DNA of 64,000 bases from Dorea sp. 5-2 (lineage in GTDB: Bacteria; Bacillota; Clostridia; Lachnospirales; Lachnospiraceae): the NCBI RefSeq assembly GCF_000403455.2, contig NZ_KE159794.1, positions 220,933 through 284,932 of the forward strand, written 5' to 3'. A model generated the notes under the pieces. It worked only from the letters and a program-made list of their open reading frames with translations. It searched no databases and had not been told where the DNA came from. Below are positions 8,750 to 17,851 of the stretch, one piece after another. Made by a program: the position numbers and the translations under genes. The number at the start of each line of letters is the position of its first letter. Positions within the stretch are counted from its first letter, which is position 1.

Positions 8750-10144
8750 TCAGTCACTATTTAAACATTTCTTGATCATTCCGGCAAGATACAGCGACCC
8801 CAGGCAATAGATATCGCCTTCCCCGTCTCTCAGCGCTTCTGCCGCACTAAGAGCCTCTTTCGTATCCTTCTTCCAGACTACCGGCTTATCTGTATACTTA
8901 CGGAAGATCTGCGCCAGTTCTTCTGCCGGTACTCTTCTTACATCCTCTACTTCCGCGGTTACATAAGCCTTCGCGTCCACATTCCTGCACAGACACTCGA
9001 TCATCTGCTCATATTTCTTATCTGCCACTGCCGAGAATACGATAACGCAGCTCTCCTTTCCGTCAAGCGCCCTTACACTCTCTGCGAAAGCCCGGACCGC
9101 TCCCGGATTATGGGCGCCGTCCAGGATCAGATGCGGCGCCGCCTCTTCCATCCGCCCTTCCCAACGGACGGACGCTATTGCTTCCTGCCACCGCCTGTCC
9201 CTGCCTTGGTCTCTGGCGCTCTCCTTCAGAAGATATTCCGCCGTCTCCAGTGCGATCTCCGCATTCATCGCCTGATAACACCCGCAGATCGGAACCCGGT
9301 AGATAACATATTCATCATACGCATTCATCCGGGAAAATGCAATATATTTTCGGGTAACTTCCTGGATTTCGAACGCATGATTCGATATTTCTTTACAGGG
9401 TGCGCCTTTTGCGGCTGCCGCCCGGCGGATAACCTTCGCCGCCTCTTCGTCGCTCCCGTCAAAGAATACGGGCACATGATCCTTGATGATACCTGCCTTC
9501 TCGGAAGCGATCTGCGCCACCGTATCTCCCAGGATATCCGTATGGTCCAGGCTTATGGAGGTGATCACCGAGACTGCCGGACACTCCGCCGCGTTCGTGG
9601 CGTCAAGCCTCCCTCCAAGCCCCGTCTCTAATATGATGTACTCCACATCCATCCGTTCAAATGCTTCCATCCCCATACCGAACAGGAACTCGAAATAGGA
9701 CGGATGTCCCGCGCCCTCTTCTTCCATCTCTCTTGCCGCGCTATATACACGGCAGAACACCTCATAAAACATCTCGTCGCTGACCGGGACGTTATTCTTG
9801 CGTATCCGTTCATTGACAGAGATCAGATGCGGCGAGGTGAAGAACCCCGTCTCCTTTCCTTCGGCAAGGAACAGCGCCTGCAAAAAGGCGCAGACCGATC
9901 CTTTGCCGTTGGTCCCTGCCACATGGATGATCCTGCGGCAAGCCGAAGGATTCCCAAGCCTTCTTAAGAATTCCTTCGTGTGCTCCAGAGAATGCTTCTT
10001 CGTGAACCGCGGAAGCTCCGCTATATAAGCTGCCGCCGCCTGGTAATCCGCCGGGCATCCCTCTTCCATTCCGCCGTCCATTCCATGCAGATACCTGTTA
10101 TCCGGCAGACTGCCGCCTGCCTTCGTATCAGTCCTAGTCTTCAT
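8750..10144 (-). CDS. folC: folylpolyglutamate synthase / dihydrofolate synthase
   Basis: A 464-aa Mur-ligase-family enzyme that adds glutamate to dihydropteroate and folates in the cytoplasm, using ATP. Seen in the sequence: the P-loop VAGTNGKGSVCAFL, the FTSPHLISVNERI segment, ETGLGGRLDATNA, SLDHTDILG, and DGAHNPGAVRAF in the C-terminal domain. The N-terminus is about 25 residues longer than usual; a later ATG near MEEGCPADYQ could be the true start, but the first ATG has GAGGAAG upstream. It starts 1 base after the stop of the sulfatase gene. Confidence 0.93.
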   Translation of the reverse strand: MKTRTDTKAGGSLPDNRYLHGMDGGMEEGCPADYQAAAAYIAELPRFTKKHSLEHTKEFLRRLGNPSACRRIIHVAGTNGKGSVCAFLQALFLAEGKETGFFTSPHLISVNERIRKNNVPVSDEMFYEVFCRVYSAAREMEEEGAGHPSYFEFLFGMGMEAFERMDVEYIILETGLGGRLDATNAAECPAVSVITSISLDHTDILGDTVAQIASEKAGIIKDHVPVFFDGSDEEAAKVIRRAAAAKGAPCKEISNHAFEIQEVTRKYIAFSRMNAYDEYVIYRVPICGCYQAMNAEIALETAEYLLKESARDQGRDRRWQEAIASVRWEGRMEEAAPHLILDGAHNPGAVRAFAESVRALDGKESCVIVFSAVADKKYEQMIECLCRNVDAKAYVTAEVEDVRRVPAEELAQIFRKYTDKPVVWKKDTKEALSAAEALRDGEGDIYCLGSLYLAGMIKKCLNSD

Positions 10145-10145
10145 C

Positions 10146-12350
10146 TTAGTCTTCCTCGTCCAGTTGTTCCACCCAGGACTTCGTCTTATCCGTCGCAGTT
10201 CCTTCCTGTACGATCAGCTCACCGTCCCGGTAGATATATTCGTCCGACTTCCTGAACAGTGTGTCGCTGGAGCCGTACTGGCACACCACGATCACATCTT
10301 CGTCCTCAAACACCGTCTCCGGCAGATCTATCCTGGTATTATTCAGAAATGTGGTCTTCTGCCGTTCCCCGTTCACATAGACTCTGCTGGATCTCGTGAA
10401 ATTCTCACCATAAAGGCTGTATCCCTCTTCCAGATGCGCAATGACATTCCGAAGCGTCACATCCCTGACTCCCATGACCATGTGCCCTTCCGTGATCGGC
10501 AGTTTCCCGCCGTAGACATACTGGTCGCCGTAGAGGATATCATATTGCAGAAGTTCCAGGTCCGCCAGGTAATTCTTCGTCTTCCTTCTCTCCTGGTGAT
10601 AGTTGAACACCGTGCCGGAATGAATATCCAGACGCCCTAACACATCCGCCATGATCTGATAAGACGGAATGTTGCGGTCTTCCTTCTCAAGCCCGATGTT
10701 GTCCCAGATCACATAATTCGTATTATACAGATAACGTCCTTTCAGGTCCTCTGCCTTAAGCCCCATGGTCGGAAGGTGATCCCCGTAGAATACGATCACC
10801 GACGGTTCTTGCCGCTCTTCCACTGCTTTCACCAGATTACCGGCGAACTCATCCATCTCATAGACCTGATTGACATAATATTCCCATTTATTCCTGGTGG
10901 CTTCATCTGCGATACCTTCTACCAGGATCTTCGGATTCTCGATCTTCTTCACTTCCGGATAATCCCCATGCCCCTGGACGCTGATGCCGAACACAAAGTC
11001 CTGCCCTTCCGTCGTATCCATGGCGTCCATGATATGCTGGATGAGGATATCGTCCTTCGCCCATCCGTTCTCCGTAGTCTGGAGGATGTTCATGAACTCC
11101 TTGCTCGTATAGCTGTCGAAACCTGTATTGTTAAACACTCTTGCCCTGCTGTAGAAATTACCGCCGTTGTTATGAAGCGCATGCGTTCCATATCCCAACG
11201 CGCCAAGCGCCGTCGCCGCGCTCTCGCTCACCCGGTTCTTGAGCACCGTCTTATACGGATACTCTCCCGGTCCGAAATACCGCAGATTCATGCCGGTCAG
11301 GACCTCGAACTCTGTATTCGCCGTCCCCGCGCCGATGGACGGCACTTTGAAATATCCCGACGAATAGTTCTCATACATGGCATGCAGATTCGGACAGGCA
11401 TCCTCCGACGTCGTGAAGAATTCCGCTTCCGCCACATCGAAGTATGATTCCAACTGGATAAAGATAATGTTCGGGAGTTCCGATTCGGAACGCCCCGTCT
11501 CGTTCCTTGTCATCTTCCCCTGATCGCTGATCTTCATGATCGTCTCTTCATTATATTCGTTCGGCTCCGTGATTCCGGTGTTGAACACGCTTGCCATAAA
11601 GCAGTACGGAAGCCCATAATCCTCATAGGCAAATGCGATGTTTCCAAAATAGGTCGATACAACTCTCTTCTCTACCGCCAGATCTGAGACGATCCCGTAT
11701 ACGGCAAACCAGGCGATAACACCTGCCAGCGCCCAGATCCTGCGGATCTTACCGTTGTACTGCCCTCCGCGCCTCCACATAGAGATCACCCAGATCACGA
11801 CCGCCGTGATGCCGACCGCCAGTCCCACAAGCTCTGCTCCGTTAAAATAATTATTGATCAGAGTGATCCCGTCCTTTGCCACCTTAAAATCCTGCGCGTT
11901 AAAAGGCGTCACACGCTTCATCAGCATATAGCCGTTCGCCACGCCGAGCGCCAGCCACAGCACACTGATGATGATACGCACGAACATCCTCCGTTTTACC
12001 AGATAGACGACGGAAAATGTTATAAATATCATAAACGCATTATACAGGAACACCACCGGTGTTCCTGTCATATAATTCCATGCCTCCACTGCCGAATGCC
12101 TGGATACCGCCTCGATCACAAAATTGATCACACATGCCAGAAGCGCATGAAATACCAGCGATATCCGGTTCATAAACTGATATGCCGGCTGCATCTTCCG
12201 GCCAAACGCACTGTTGCGCCTCTCTTCAAGGATCCTCTCGCGTCTCTCCTTCTTCGCCTTCCAGTATGCTTTCACATCTTCTCTTTTGATATTCCTCAAT
12301 CTGAGAACCGTTCCTTTTATGTCTGGCTTTTTAACATGAAACTTCTTCAT
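10146..12350 (-). CDS. LTA synthase family sulfatase-fold membrane protein
   Basis: A 734-aa protein with an N-terminal block of about five membrane helices (residues 60-260) and a large extracellular alkaline-phosphatase/sulfatase domain. The catalytic threonine site is GTANTEFEVLTGM, and metal-binding residues are seen in FIQLESYFD and FYGDHLPTMG. Members transfer glycerol phosphate to build lipoteichoic acid or related polymers, or act as primases. The C-terminal 100 residues extend beyond the catalytic domain. It lies between valS and folC, downstream of two overlapping hairpins near its ribosome site. Confidence 0.88.
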   Translation of the reverse strand: MKKFHVKKPDIKGTVLRLRNIKREDVKAYWKAKKERRERILEERRNSAFGRKMQPAYQFMNRISLVFHALLACVINFVIEAVSRHSAVEAWNYMTGTPVVFLYNAFMIFITFSVVYLVKRRMFVRIIISVLWLALGVANGYMLMKRVTPFNAQDFKVAKDGITLINNYFNGAELVGLAVGITAVVIWVISMWRRGGQYNGKIRRIWALAGVIAWFAVYGIVSDLAVEKRVVSTYFGNIAFAYEDYGLPYCFMASVFNTGITEPNEYNEETIMKISDQGKMTRNETGRSESELPNIIFIQLESYFDVAEAEFFTTSEDACPNLHAMYENYSSGYFKVPSIGAGTANTEFEVLTGMNLRYFGPGEYPYKTVLKNRVSESAATALGALGYGTHALHNNGGNFYSRARVFNNTGFDSYTSKEFMNILQTTENGWAKDDILIQHIMDAMDTTEGQDFVFGISVQGHGDYPEVKKIENPKILVEGIADEATRNKWEYYVNQVYEMDEFAGNLVKAVEERQEPSVIVFYGDHLPTMGLKAEDLKGRYLYNTNYVIWDNIGLEKEDRNIPSYQIMADVLGRLDIHSGTVFNYHQERRKTKNYLADLELLQYDILYGDQYVYGGKLPITEGHMVMGVRDVTLRNVIAHLEEGYSLYGENFTRSSRVYVNGERQKTTFLNNTRIDLPETVFEDEDVIVVCQYGSSDTLFRKSDEYIYRDGELIVQEGTATDKTKSWVEQLDEED

Positions 12351-12355
12351 ATTCT

Positions 12356-12383
12356 CCCCTTTAGGGGTATTCTGACTACCCCT
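12356..12383 (-). promoter_or_regulatory. two mutually exclusive hairpins over the sulfatase ribosome site
   Basis: In the minus-strand RNA, AGGGGTA (12383-12377) pairs perfectly with TACCCCT (12369-12363). The same CCCC can instead pair with the GGGG of the ribosome site 4 bases on (12359-12356), hiding it. The start codon follows 6 bases later. The layout suggests translational control, but this is inferred from pairing only. Confidence 0.35.
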
Positions 12384-12445
12384 CTATATGCTTGAATCCA
12401 ACAATGCTCCCTGTACGGCAGGTACTTCACCCGTACCAACGGGAT

Positions 12446-15103
12446 TTATGCCTGTCTTGCCCTAAGACTCGCAAGACGCTCGCATACCTGCTCCTTCATC
12501 TGTTTATACTTCTCAAGCTTCTCCCGTTCTTCCCGTACCTTTGCCTCCGGCGCCTTGCTGACAAACTTCTCGTTTTTCAGCATTCCTTCCGCACGGGCGA
12601 TTTCCTTTGCAAGCCTTGCCTCTTCCTTCGTCAGACGTTCGGTCTCCTGCGCAAGATCGATCAATTCCTCAAGCGGAACATACACTGTCGCATCCGGCAC
12701 CACGATGGATACCGCATCCTCTGCGATCCCTGTCTTGTCGCTTCGGATCAGGAACTCGTTCGCCGCCGCCATCATGACCGCCGAATGACGCAGCAAGGCA
12801 AGCCCGGTACCTAGCTCCTGGTCTCCACACACTACATAGATCGTCGCTTTGCGGGAATTCGGGACATTCATCTCGGCGCGTACGTTACGGACACCCCGGA
12901 TGATCTCCTTATAATGCTCCACGGTATTCTCTGCCTCCGGGAAGTTCCTCGCCTCGTCATATACCGGCCACCGGGACATCATCAGCGATTCCTCTTCCGG
13001 GATCAGCTTGCTGTAGATCTCTTCCGATACGAAGGGCATATACGGGTGCAGAAGCTTCAAAGAATTCTTAAGCACCTCCCGCAGAACCCACAGTGCATTG
13101 TTGGCGCCCTGGGGATCTTCCTCGGCATGATAGATACGGTACTTCGCAAGTTCGATATACCAGTCGCAGAACTCGTCCCACAGGAAATCATAGATCTTAG
13201 AGAGTGCGATACCAAGCTCGAACTTGTCCATATTTTCCGTCACTTCTTTGATCAGGCTGTTGCACTTCGACAAGATCCAGCCGTCGCCCGGATGATCGTT
13301 AAAATTCTCCGGCTCTTTCAATTCCTTCCCTCCAAGATTCATCAGGATGAATCTTGACGCGTTCCATACCTTGTTGGCGAAGTTCCTGCTCGCCTCCACC
13401 CTCTCATGGTAGAAACGCATATCGTTGCCGGGCGCATTTCCCGTCATGACCGTCATACGAAGGGCGTCTGCGCCGTACTGGTCGATGATCTCCAACGGGT
13501 CGATCCCATTTCCAAGAGATTTGCTCATCTTACGCCCCTGGGAGTCGCGGATCAGTCCGTGGATGAAGACCGTATGGAACGGCGACTTGCCTGTATGTGC
13601 ATATCCGGAGAATACCATCCGCACTACCCAGAAGAAGATGATATCATATCCTGTAACCAGTACGTCCGTCGGATAGAAATAGTCAAGATCCTCCGTATGC
13701 TCCGGCCACCCAAGCGTGGAGAACGGCCACAACGCGGAAGAGAACCATGTATCCAGGGTGTCCTCATCCTGGGTAAAATGCTTACATCCGCACTTCGGAC
13801 ATACTTCCGGCATCCCTCTTGACACAACGATCTCGCCGCACTCGTCACAATAGTACGCCGGAATCCTGTGCCCCCACCAGATCTGCCGTGAGATGCACCA
13901 GTCGCGGATATTCTCAAGCCAGCGCAGATATACCTTATCAAATCTTTCCGGCACGAACTTAAGCTCACCGTTCTTGATCGCCTCGATCGCCGGCTTCGCA
14001 AGCTCCTCCATCCGCACAAACCACTGCTGCTTGATCAGCGGTTCCACCGTCGTCTTACATCTCTCGTGAGTTCCTACGTTGTGAGAGTGGGGAACAACCT
14101 TTACAAGATAGCCCTGTTCCTCCAGGTCTTTTACGATCGCCTTTCTCGCCTCGTAACGCTCCATGCCGGCATATCTGCCGCCCTGCCCGTTGATCGTGGC
14201 GTCATCGTTCATAATATTGATCTCGGGAAGATCGTGGCGCTTCCCCACCTCGAAGTCATTGGGGTCGTGCGCAGGCGTGATCTTCACCGCGCCGGTTCCG
14301 AATTCTTTATCTACATAATGGTCTGCCACGATCGGGATCTCCCGGTTCACAAGCGGCAGAAGCGCCTTCTTGCCTACGATGCCCTGGTATCTCTCATCGT
14401 CCGGATGTACCGCGATCGCCGTATCTCCCAACATGGTCTCCGGGCGGGTGGTCGCGATCTCGAGGAATTCCTCCGTTCCCACGATCGGATACTTGATATG
14501 CCAGAAGAAGCCGTCCTGTTCTTCATGCTCTACCTCCGCGTCGGAGAGAGCCGTCTTGCAGACCGGGCACCAGTTGATGATCCTGGATCCCTTATAGATA
14601 TAGCCCTTCTCATACAGGCTTATGAATACCTCTTCCACCGCCTTCGAACAGCCCTCGTCCATCGTGAACCGCTCCCTGTCCCAGTCACAGGATACGCCCA
14701 GCTTCTTAAGCTGTCCTTCGATGGTTCCCGCATACTCGTCCTTCCACTGCCAGGTCCTTTCAAGGAACTTCTCACGTCCTAATTCCTTCTTATCGATACC
14801 CTCTTCCTTCAGCTGGTTGGTAACCTTTACTTCCGTGGAAATGGCGGCGTGATCCGTACCCGGCACCCATAAGGCGTTGAATCCCTGCATCCTCTTGTAA
14901 CGGATGATGATATCCTGCATGGTATTGTCAAGCGCATGCCCCATATGAAGCTTGCCTGTGATATTCGGCGGCGGCATCACCGTCGTAAATGGTTTCCTGC
15001 TTCTGTCCACTTCCGCGTGAAAGTATTTGTTCTCACACCATTTCTCATATAACCTAGGTTCCATCTCCTTCGGATTGTAAGTTGTCTGAAGCTCCTGTTT
15101 CAT
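12446..15103 (-). CDS. valS: valine--tRNA ligase
   Basis: An 885-aa class Ia synthetase that charges tRNA-Val with valine. The HIGH motif is PNITGKLHMGHALDNT, the KMSKS motif GRKMSKSLGNG, the editing-domain region includes TTRPETMLGDTAIAVHP, and a zinc-ribbon-like segment (CDECGEI...CPKCGCKH) lies in the middle. A C-terminal coiled coil (LTKEEARLAKEIARAEG) is usual for ValS. Of two close ATGs, 15103 has the better spacing from AGGAGG. A T-box leader and a consensus promoter control it. Confidence 0.97.
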   Translation of the reverse strand: MKQELQTTYNPKEMEPRLYEKWCENKYFHAEVDRSRKPFTTVMPPPNITGKLHMGHALDNTMQDIIIRYKRMQGFNALWVPGTDHAAISTEVKVTNQLKEEGIDKKELGREKFLERTWQWKDEYAGTIEGQLKKLGVSCDWDRERFTMDEGCSKAVEEVFISLYEKGYIYKGSRIINWCPVCKTALSDAEVEHEEQDGFFWHIKYPIVGTEEFLEIATTRPETMLGDTAIAVHPDDERYQGIVGKKALLPLVNREIPIVADHYVDKEFGTGAVKITPAHDPNDFEVGKRHDLPEINIMNDDATINGQGGRYAGMERYEARKAIVKDLEEQGYLVKVVPHSHNVGTHERCKTTVEPLIKQQWFVRMEELAKPAIEAIKNGELKFVPERFDKVYLRWLENIRDWCISRQIWWGHRIPAYYCDECGEIVVSRGMPEVCPKCGCKHFTQDEDTLDTWFSSALWPFSTLGWPEHTEDLDYFYPTDVLVTGYDIIFFWVVRMVFSGYAHTGKSPFHTVFIHGLIRDSQGRKMSKSLGNGIDPLEIIDQYGADALRMTVMTGNAPGNDMRFYHERVEASRNFANKVWNASRFILMNLGGKELKEPENFNDHPGDGWILSKCNSLIKEVTENMDKFELGIALSKIYDFLWDEFCDWYIELAKYRIYHAEEDPQGANNALWVLREVLKNSLKLLHPYMPFVSEEIYSKLIPEEESLMMSRWPVYDEARNFPEAENTVEHYKEIIRGVRNVRAEMNVPNSRKATIYVVCGDQELGTGLALLRHSAVMMAAANEFLIRSDKTGIAEDAVSIVVPDATVYVPLEELIDLAQETERLTKEEARLAKEIARAEGMLKNEKFVSKAPEAKVREEREKLEKYKQMKEQVCERLASLRARQA

Positions 15104-15130
15104 TCTCATTTCCTCCTTGTATTCAGGTAC

Positions 15131-15442
15131 TAAAAAACCGCCCTTTACTCTGTAAAGGGCGATTGAACTTCGAATCGCGGTACCACCTTTATTCTATATG
15201 GAAGAAAAGCGATCTCTTCCATATTCTCATCTTATTCTGTAACGGGAACGACTCCGGGATGACCTACGCTTTCTCTGAAAGGATCAGCCATCCGGCTCCA
15301 AAGCTACCTTCCGCATCTCTGTTCTTAGGCGCTTCTCAGCCGTGGGAACTCTGCGTCAGCCGCAGTCTTCCCGGACGCCCTCTCTGTCAGAATGAAACTA
15401 TGCGTACTCCTCTTCTTCAACGCCTTTGTTCTTTGAACTTTA
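15131..15442 (-). promoter_or_regulatory. T-box leader of valS, with antiterminator and terminator
   Basis: The minus strand carries the T-box core AAAGGTGGTACCGCG (15190-15176), followed by an intrinsic terminator whose arms are CGCCCTTTAC and GTAAAGGGCG and which ends in a run of T (about 15161-15131). The upstream 230 bases form the stem I region, including an AGTA bulge motif. In T-boxes, uncharged tRNA binds a specifier codon and the acceptor end, favouring the antiterminator. I could not assign the specifier codon by eye; valine is inferred from the gene. Confidence 0.92.
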
Positions 15443-15448
15443 AACAGG

Positions 15449-15477
15449 ATTATAGACACCTGCAAGATGTTTGTCAA
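15449..15477 (-). promoter_or_regulatory. consensus sigma-A promoter of the valS leader
   Basis: TTGACA (15477-15472), a 17-base spacer and TATAAT (15454-15449): a perfect housekeeping promoter. Transcription should start near 15442, leaving a T-box leader of about 310 bases. Confidence 0.9.
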
Positions 15478-15523
15478 GAAGTTTAAGGAATTTTCAGAAA
15501 GTCTTAAGGTGTTCCCGATCCAC

Positions 15524-17737
15524 TTATAATTCATCCAGCACTCCGCCTACCATCCGCCAGTACGCCGCTTTCTCGGGATCTTCCGGGACAAGCTCCCCGT
15601 CGGAATAGAGCTTTGCCAGTTGGCGCGCCGCGTAGCCTTCGTCTGTCTCGCTTGCCTTCTCATACCACTCTATGCCTTTCTTGATATCCTGTTTCACTCC
15701 GATCCCTTGAAGGTACAGCTCGGCTGTCTTGGACTGGGCGTAGACGTCTCCCTTCTCAGCCTGCCGGAGATGATTCTTGAATTCGTTCTTCTCCTGTTTG
15801 ATCCGGCGCTTCTCCTGAAGCTTTGCAAGCAGTTCTCCGGCTTCCTTATGGCTCTTCGCCGCCGCTTTCTCAAGCCATCGGATACTTTCATCCTCATCCT
15901 TCTTCACGCCTGCCCCGGTATAGTAGGCAAGCGCCAACTGGTACTGCGCATGGATGTGGTCTTTTTCCGCCGCTTTGCGGAAATATCCCACCGCCTCTTT
16001 GGGATAACAGTAATAACCGTCTCCTGCTTTACAATACATGCCCATCTCATAATAACCGGAGGCGGTGCTTGGGTTCCTGACCCCCGCCCGGAAACGTTCT
16101 TTCGCTTCCTGGATCTTCTGGTGCACTCCGAGAAGCTGCTCTTCTGCCTCCTTATTCCCTTTCTGCGCCATCTCGGCAAGGATCCCGATACCTTTATCCG
16201 TATCCTGCATTCCCGGCTGTCCGTAGATATAAGTCTTTGCCAGTGCAAACTGCCCTTCGTCTTCACCCGTTGCAGCCGCCTTCTTTGCCCAACTCATACT
16301 GAGAGTCAGATTCTTCTTCACCAACTCTCCTTCTTCATAGAACCGCATCAGCCTAAGCATCGCAGGAACATATTCTGCCTTTGCCGACTCCCGGAACCAA
16401 CGGAGCCCCTCCTTCTGATTCTCTTGTATCTGATCGCCTGTATAAAGCATCTCTGCCGCTTCGAACATGGCGGCTCTGTCCCCTGCCTCGGCTTTCGCAA
16501 GGATCTGGTCAAAAGATTCTTTTCCCTCAGAGCCTTCCTGCATATCAGCCTCTGTCTGTAAGACAGACGTATCCCATTGCGGCTCGTCGGCTTCTTTCGG
16601 TTCTTCGTCTTCCAGCTCCTCTAATCCGACGATCTCCAGAGACAGTTCCTTCGGCAACTCGTCAGCCAGATCCACGCCGGCGCCCATAACCGCATCATTC
16701 TCGGCGGTCCCAGAGGGTACCAGGCCGGTTCGCTCTTCCTCTTGTCCGGTCTCCGGCATTCCGGCGTTCCCTCCCGGATTTCCTGTGCTTCCGGATGCTT
16801 CCGCTACAGATCCTGTACCTTGTCCGCTTCCGGATGCCTCCGCTCGATCTCCTGCTCTCGCCACGCTTCCTGGCGCATCCTTGCTGTATCCTGCACCCGG
16901 CGCACTTCTGAATGCATCCGCGCTCTCTCCTGCTCCTGGCATGCTTCCGGACGCATCCGTGCTATGTCCCGCATCCGACACGCTTCCTGACATATCCTTG
17001 TGATCTCCTGCGCCCGGTGTGTTTCCCGGCACACTCATATGATCTCCCGCACCAAGCGCTCCTGCGGACGCTTCCGCATTCTCTCCTGCTCCCGCCGCGC
17101 TTCCTGACACATCCTTACGATCTCCCATGCCCGTCGCGCCCTCAGGTGCTTTTGCACTCTCCCCTGCTCCCGGCTCGTCTCCTGCCGCCTCCGCAAGGTA
17201 TCCTGTGCTTCGTCCGGTTTCCTCGCCAAATTCGGTCCTACCGTTTCTTTCCGTCCCCGAGTTCATTTCTGCAGCCTGCTTCTTCTCATGTCCCGGCGCA
17301 GCAGCTCCCTGCGCCTGTTTCTCTGCTTCGCCCGATCCCGGTGAACTGCTCTTCCCGGCGATCATCTTCAACACATCCGCTACGTCCAGAAATACAGACA
17401 CATACAATTCTCTTTTCCGTCCGTCTTCATATTCTAATATACAATAACTGTTATTCTCTTCCCTGACAGAGACGCTCTTTAAGTACATCAGCTCCACCGG
17501 GGCTCCCTCTTTCTCATTGCTGCTGTACAGATACCGATCCGTAAGTAAGAATCCGGACTTCCCGGACTTCACAACCGTTGTATCCAGGATCGCAACAACT
17601 TCTTCAGGCTTTACGATCCTCGCATACTGCTCTATCGCCGTATCAATCTGCCGCGCCTTCAAATTCTTTGCAAGCTGAAATCCAAATGAATTTTTGCTCC
17701 GGTAATTTTCCACGGCATACTCGATCCATTGCCTCAT
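15524..17737 (-). CDS. Sel1-repeat protein with PH-like N-terminus and low-complexity tandem repeats
   Basis: A 737-aa protein in three parts. Residues 1-125 form a small domain with a beta-rich part (SGFLLTDRYLYSS...GRKRELYVS), resembling a bacterial PH-like domain. Residues about 130-350 are glycine/alanine/serine-rich and disordered, containing ten 13-residue repeats (about 192-321). Residues 395-737 hold six or more Sel1/TPR-type repeats (for example ALAYYTGAGVKKDEDESIRW). No signal peptide or membrane span was seen, so it is probably a cytoplasmic scaffold. The ATG follows GGAGGTG. Confidence 0.75.
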   Translation of the reverse strand: MRQWIEYAVENYRSKNSFGFQLAKNLKARQIDTAIEQYARIVKPEEVVAILDTTVVKSGKSGFLLTDRYLYSSNEKEGAPVELMYLKSVSVREENNSYCILEYEDGRKRELYVSVFLDVADVLKMIAGKSSSPGSGEAEKQAQGAAAPGHEKKQAAEMNSGTERNGRTEFGEETGRSTGYLAEAAGDEPGAGESAKAPEGATGMGDRKDVSGSAAGAGENAEASAGALGAGDHMSVPGNTPGAGDHKDMSGSVSDAGHSTDASGSMPGAGESADAFRSAPGAGYSKDAPGSVARAGDRAEASGSGQGTGSVAEASGSTGNPGGNAGMPETGQEEERTGLVPSGTAENDAVMGAGVDLADELPKELSLEIVGLEELEDEEPKEADEPQWDTSVLQTEADMQEGSEGKESFDQILAKAEAGDRAAMFEAAEMLYTGDQIQENQKEGLRWFRESAKAEYVPAMLRLMRFYEEGELVKKNLTLSMSWAKKAAATGEDEGQFALAKTYIYGQPGMQDTDKGIGILAEMAQKGNKEAEEQLLGVHQKIQEAKERFRAGVRNPSTASGYYEMGMYCKAGDGYYCYPKEAVGYFRKAAEKDHIHAQYQLALAYYTGAGVKKDEDESIRWLEKAAAKSHKEAGELLAKLQEKRRIKQEKNEFKNHLRQAEKGDVYAQSKTAELYLQGIGVKQDIKKGIEWYEKASETDEGYAARQLAKLYSDGELVPEDPEKAAYWRMVGGVLDEL
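16775..17164 (-). repeat. ten degenerate 39-bp tandem repeats coding a 13-residue motif
   Basis: Inside the Sel1-repeat gene. Units follow the pattern G-[DEHY]-x-x-[KAD]-[DE]-[AVM]-[SP]-G-S-x-x-[GA], for example GDHKDMSGSVSDA and GDRAEASGSGQGT. Translation shows ten units in register, so it expanded as coding DNA. Confidence 0.8.
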
Positions 17738-17851
17738 ACCTTAGCACCTCCAACCCTTATCTTCCGCCATACTGCGTTAATGGCACACCCCTACTCTTAT
17801 CTTTCGTCATTCTGCGTCTATATTTTAACATATTCGACTATTTTTGTCACT

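Noticed and set aside
16775..17164. CRISPR array
   Set aside because: The 39-bp units are contiguous coding repeats without unique spacers; no cas genes are present.
16467..17466. Several plus-strand open frames with Ser/Pro/Cys-rich repeats
   Set aside because: They are the reverse reading of the 39-bp repeats of the Sel1-repeat gene; the minus-strand reading joins two real domains.
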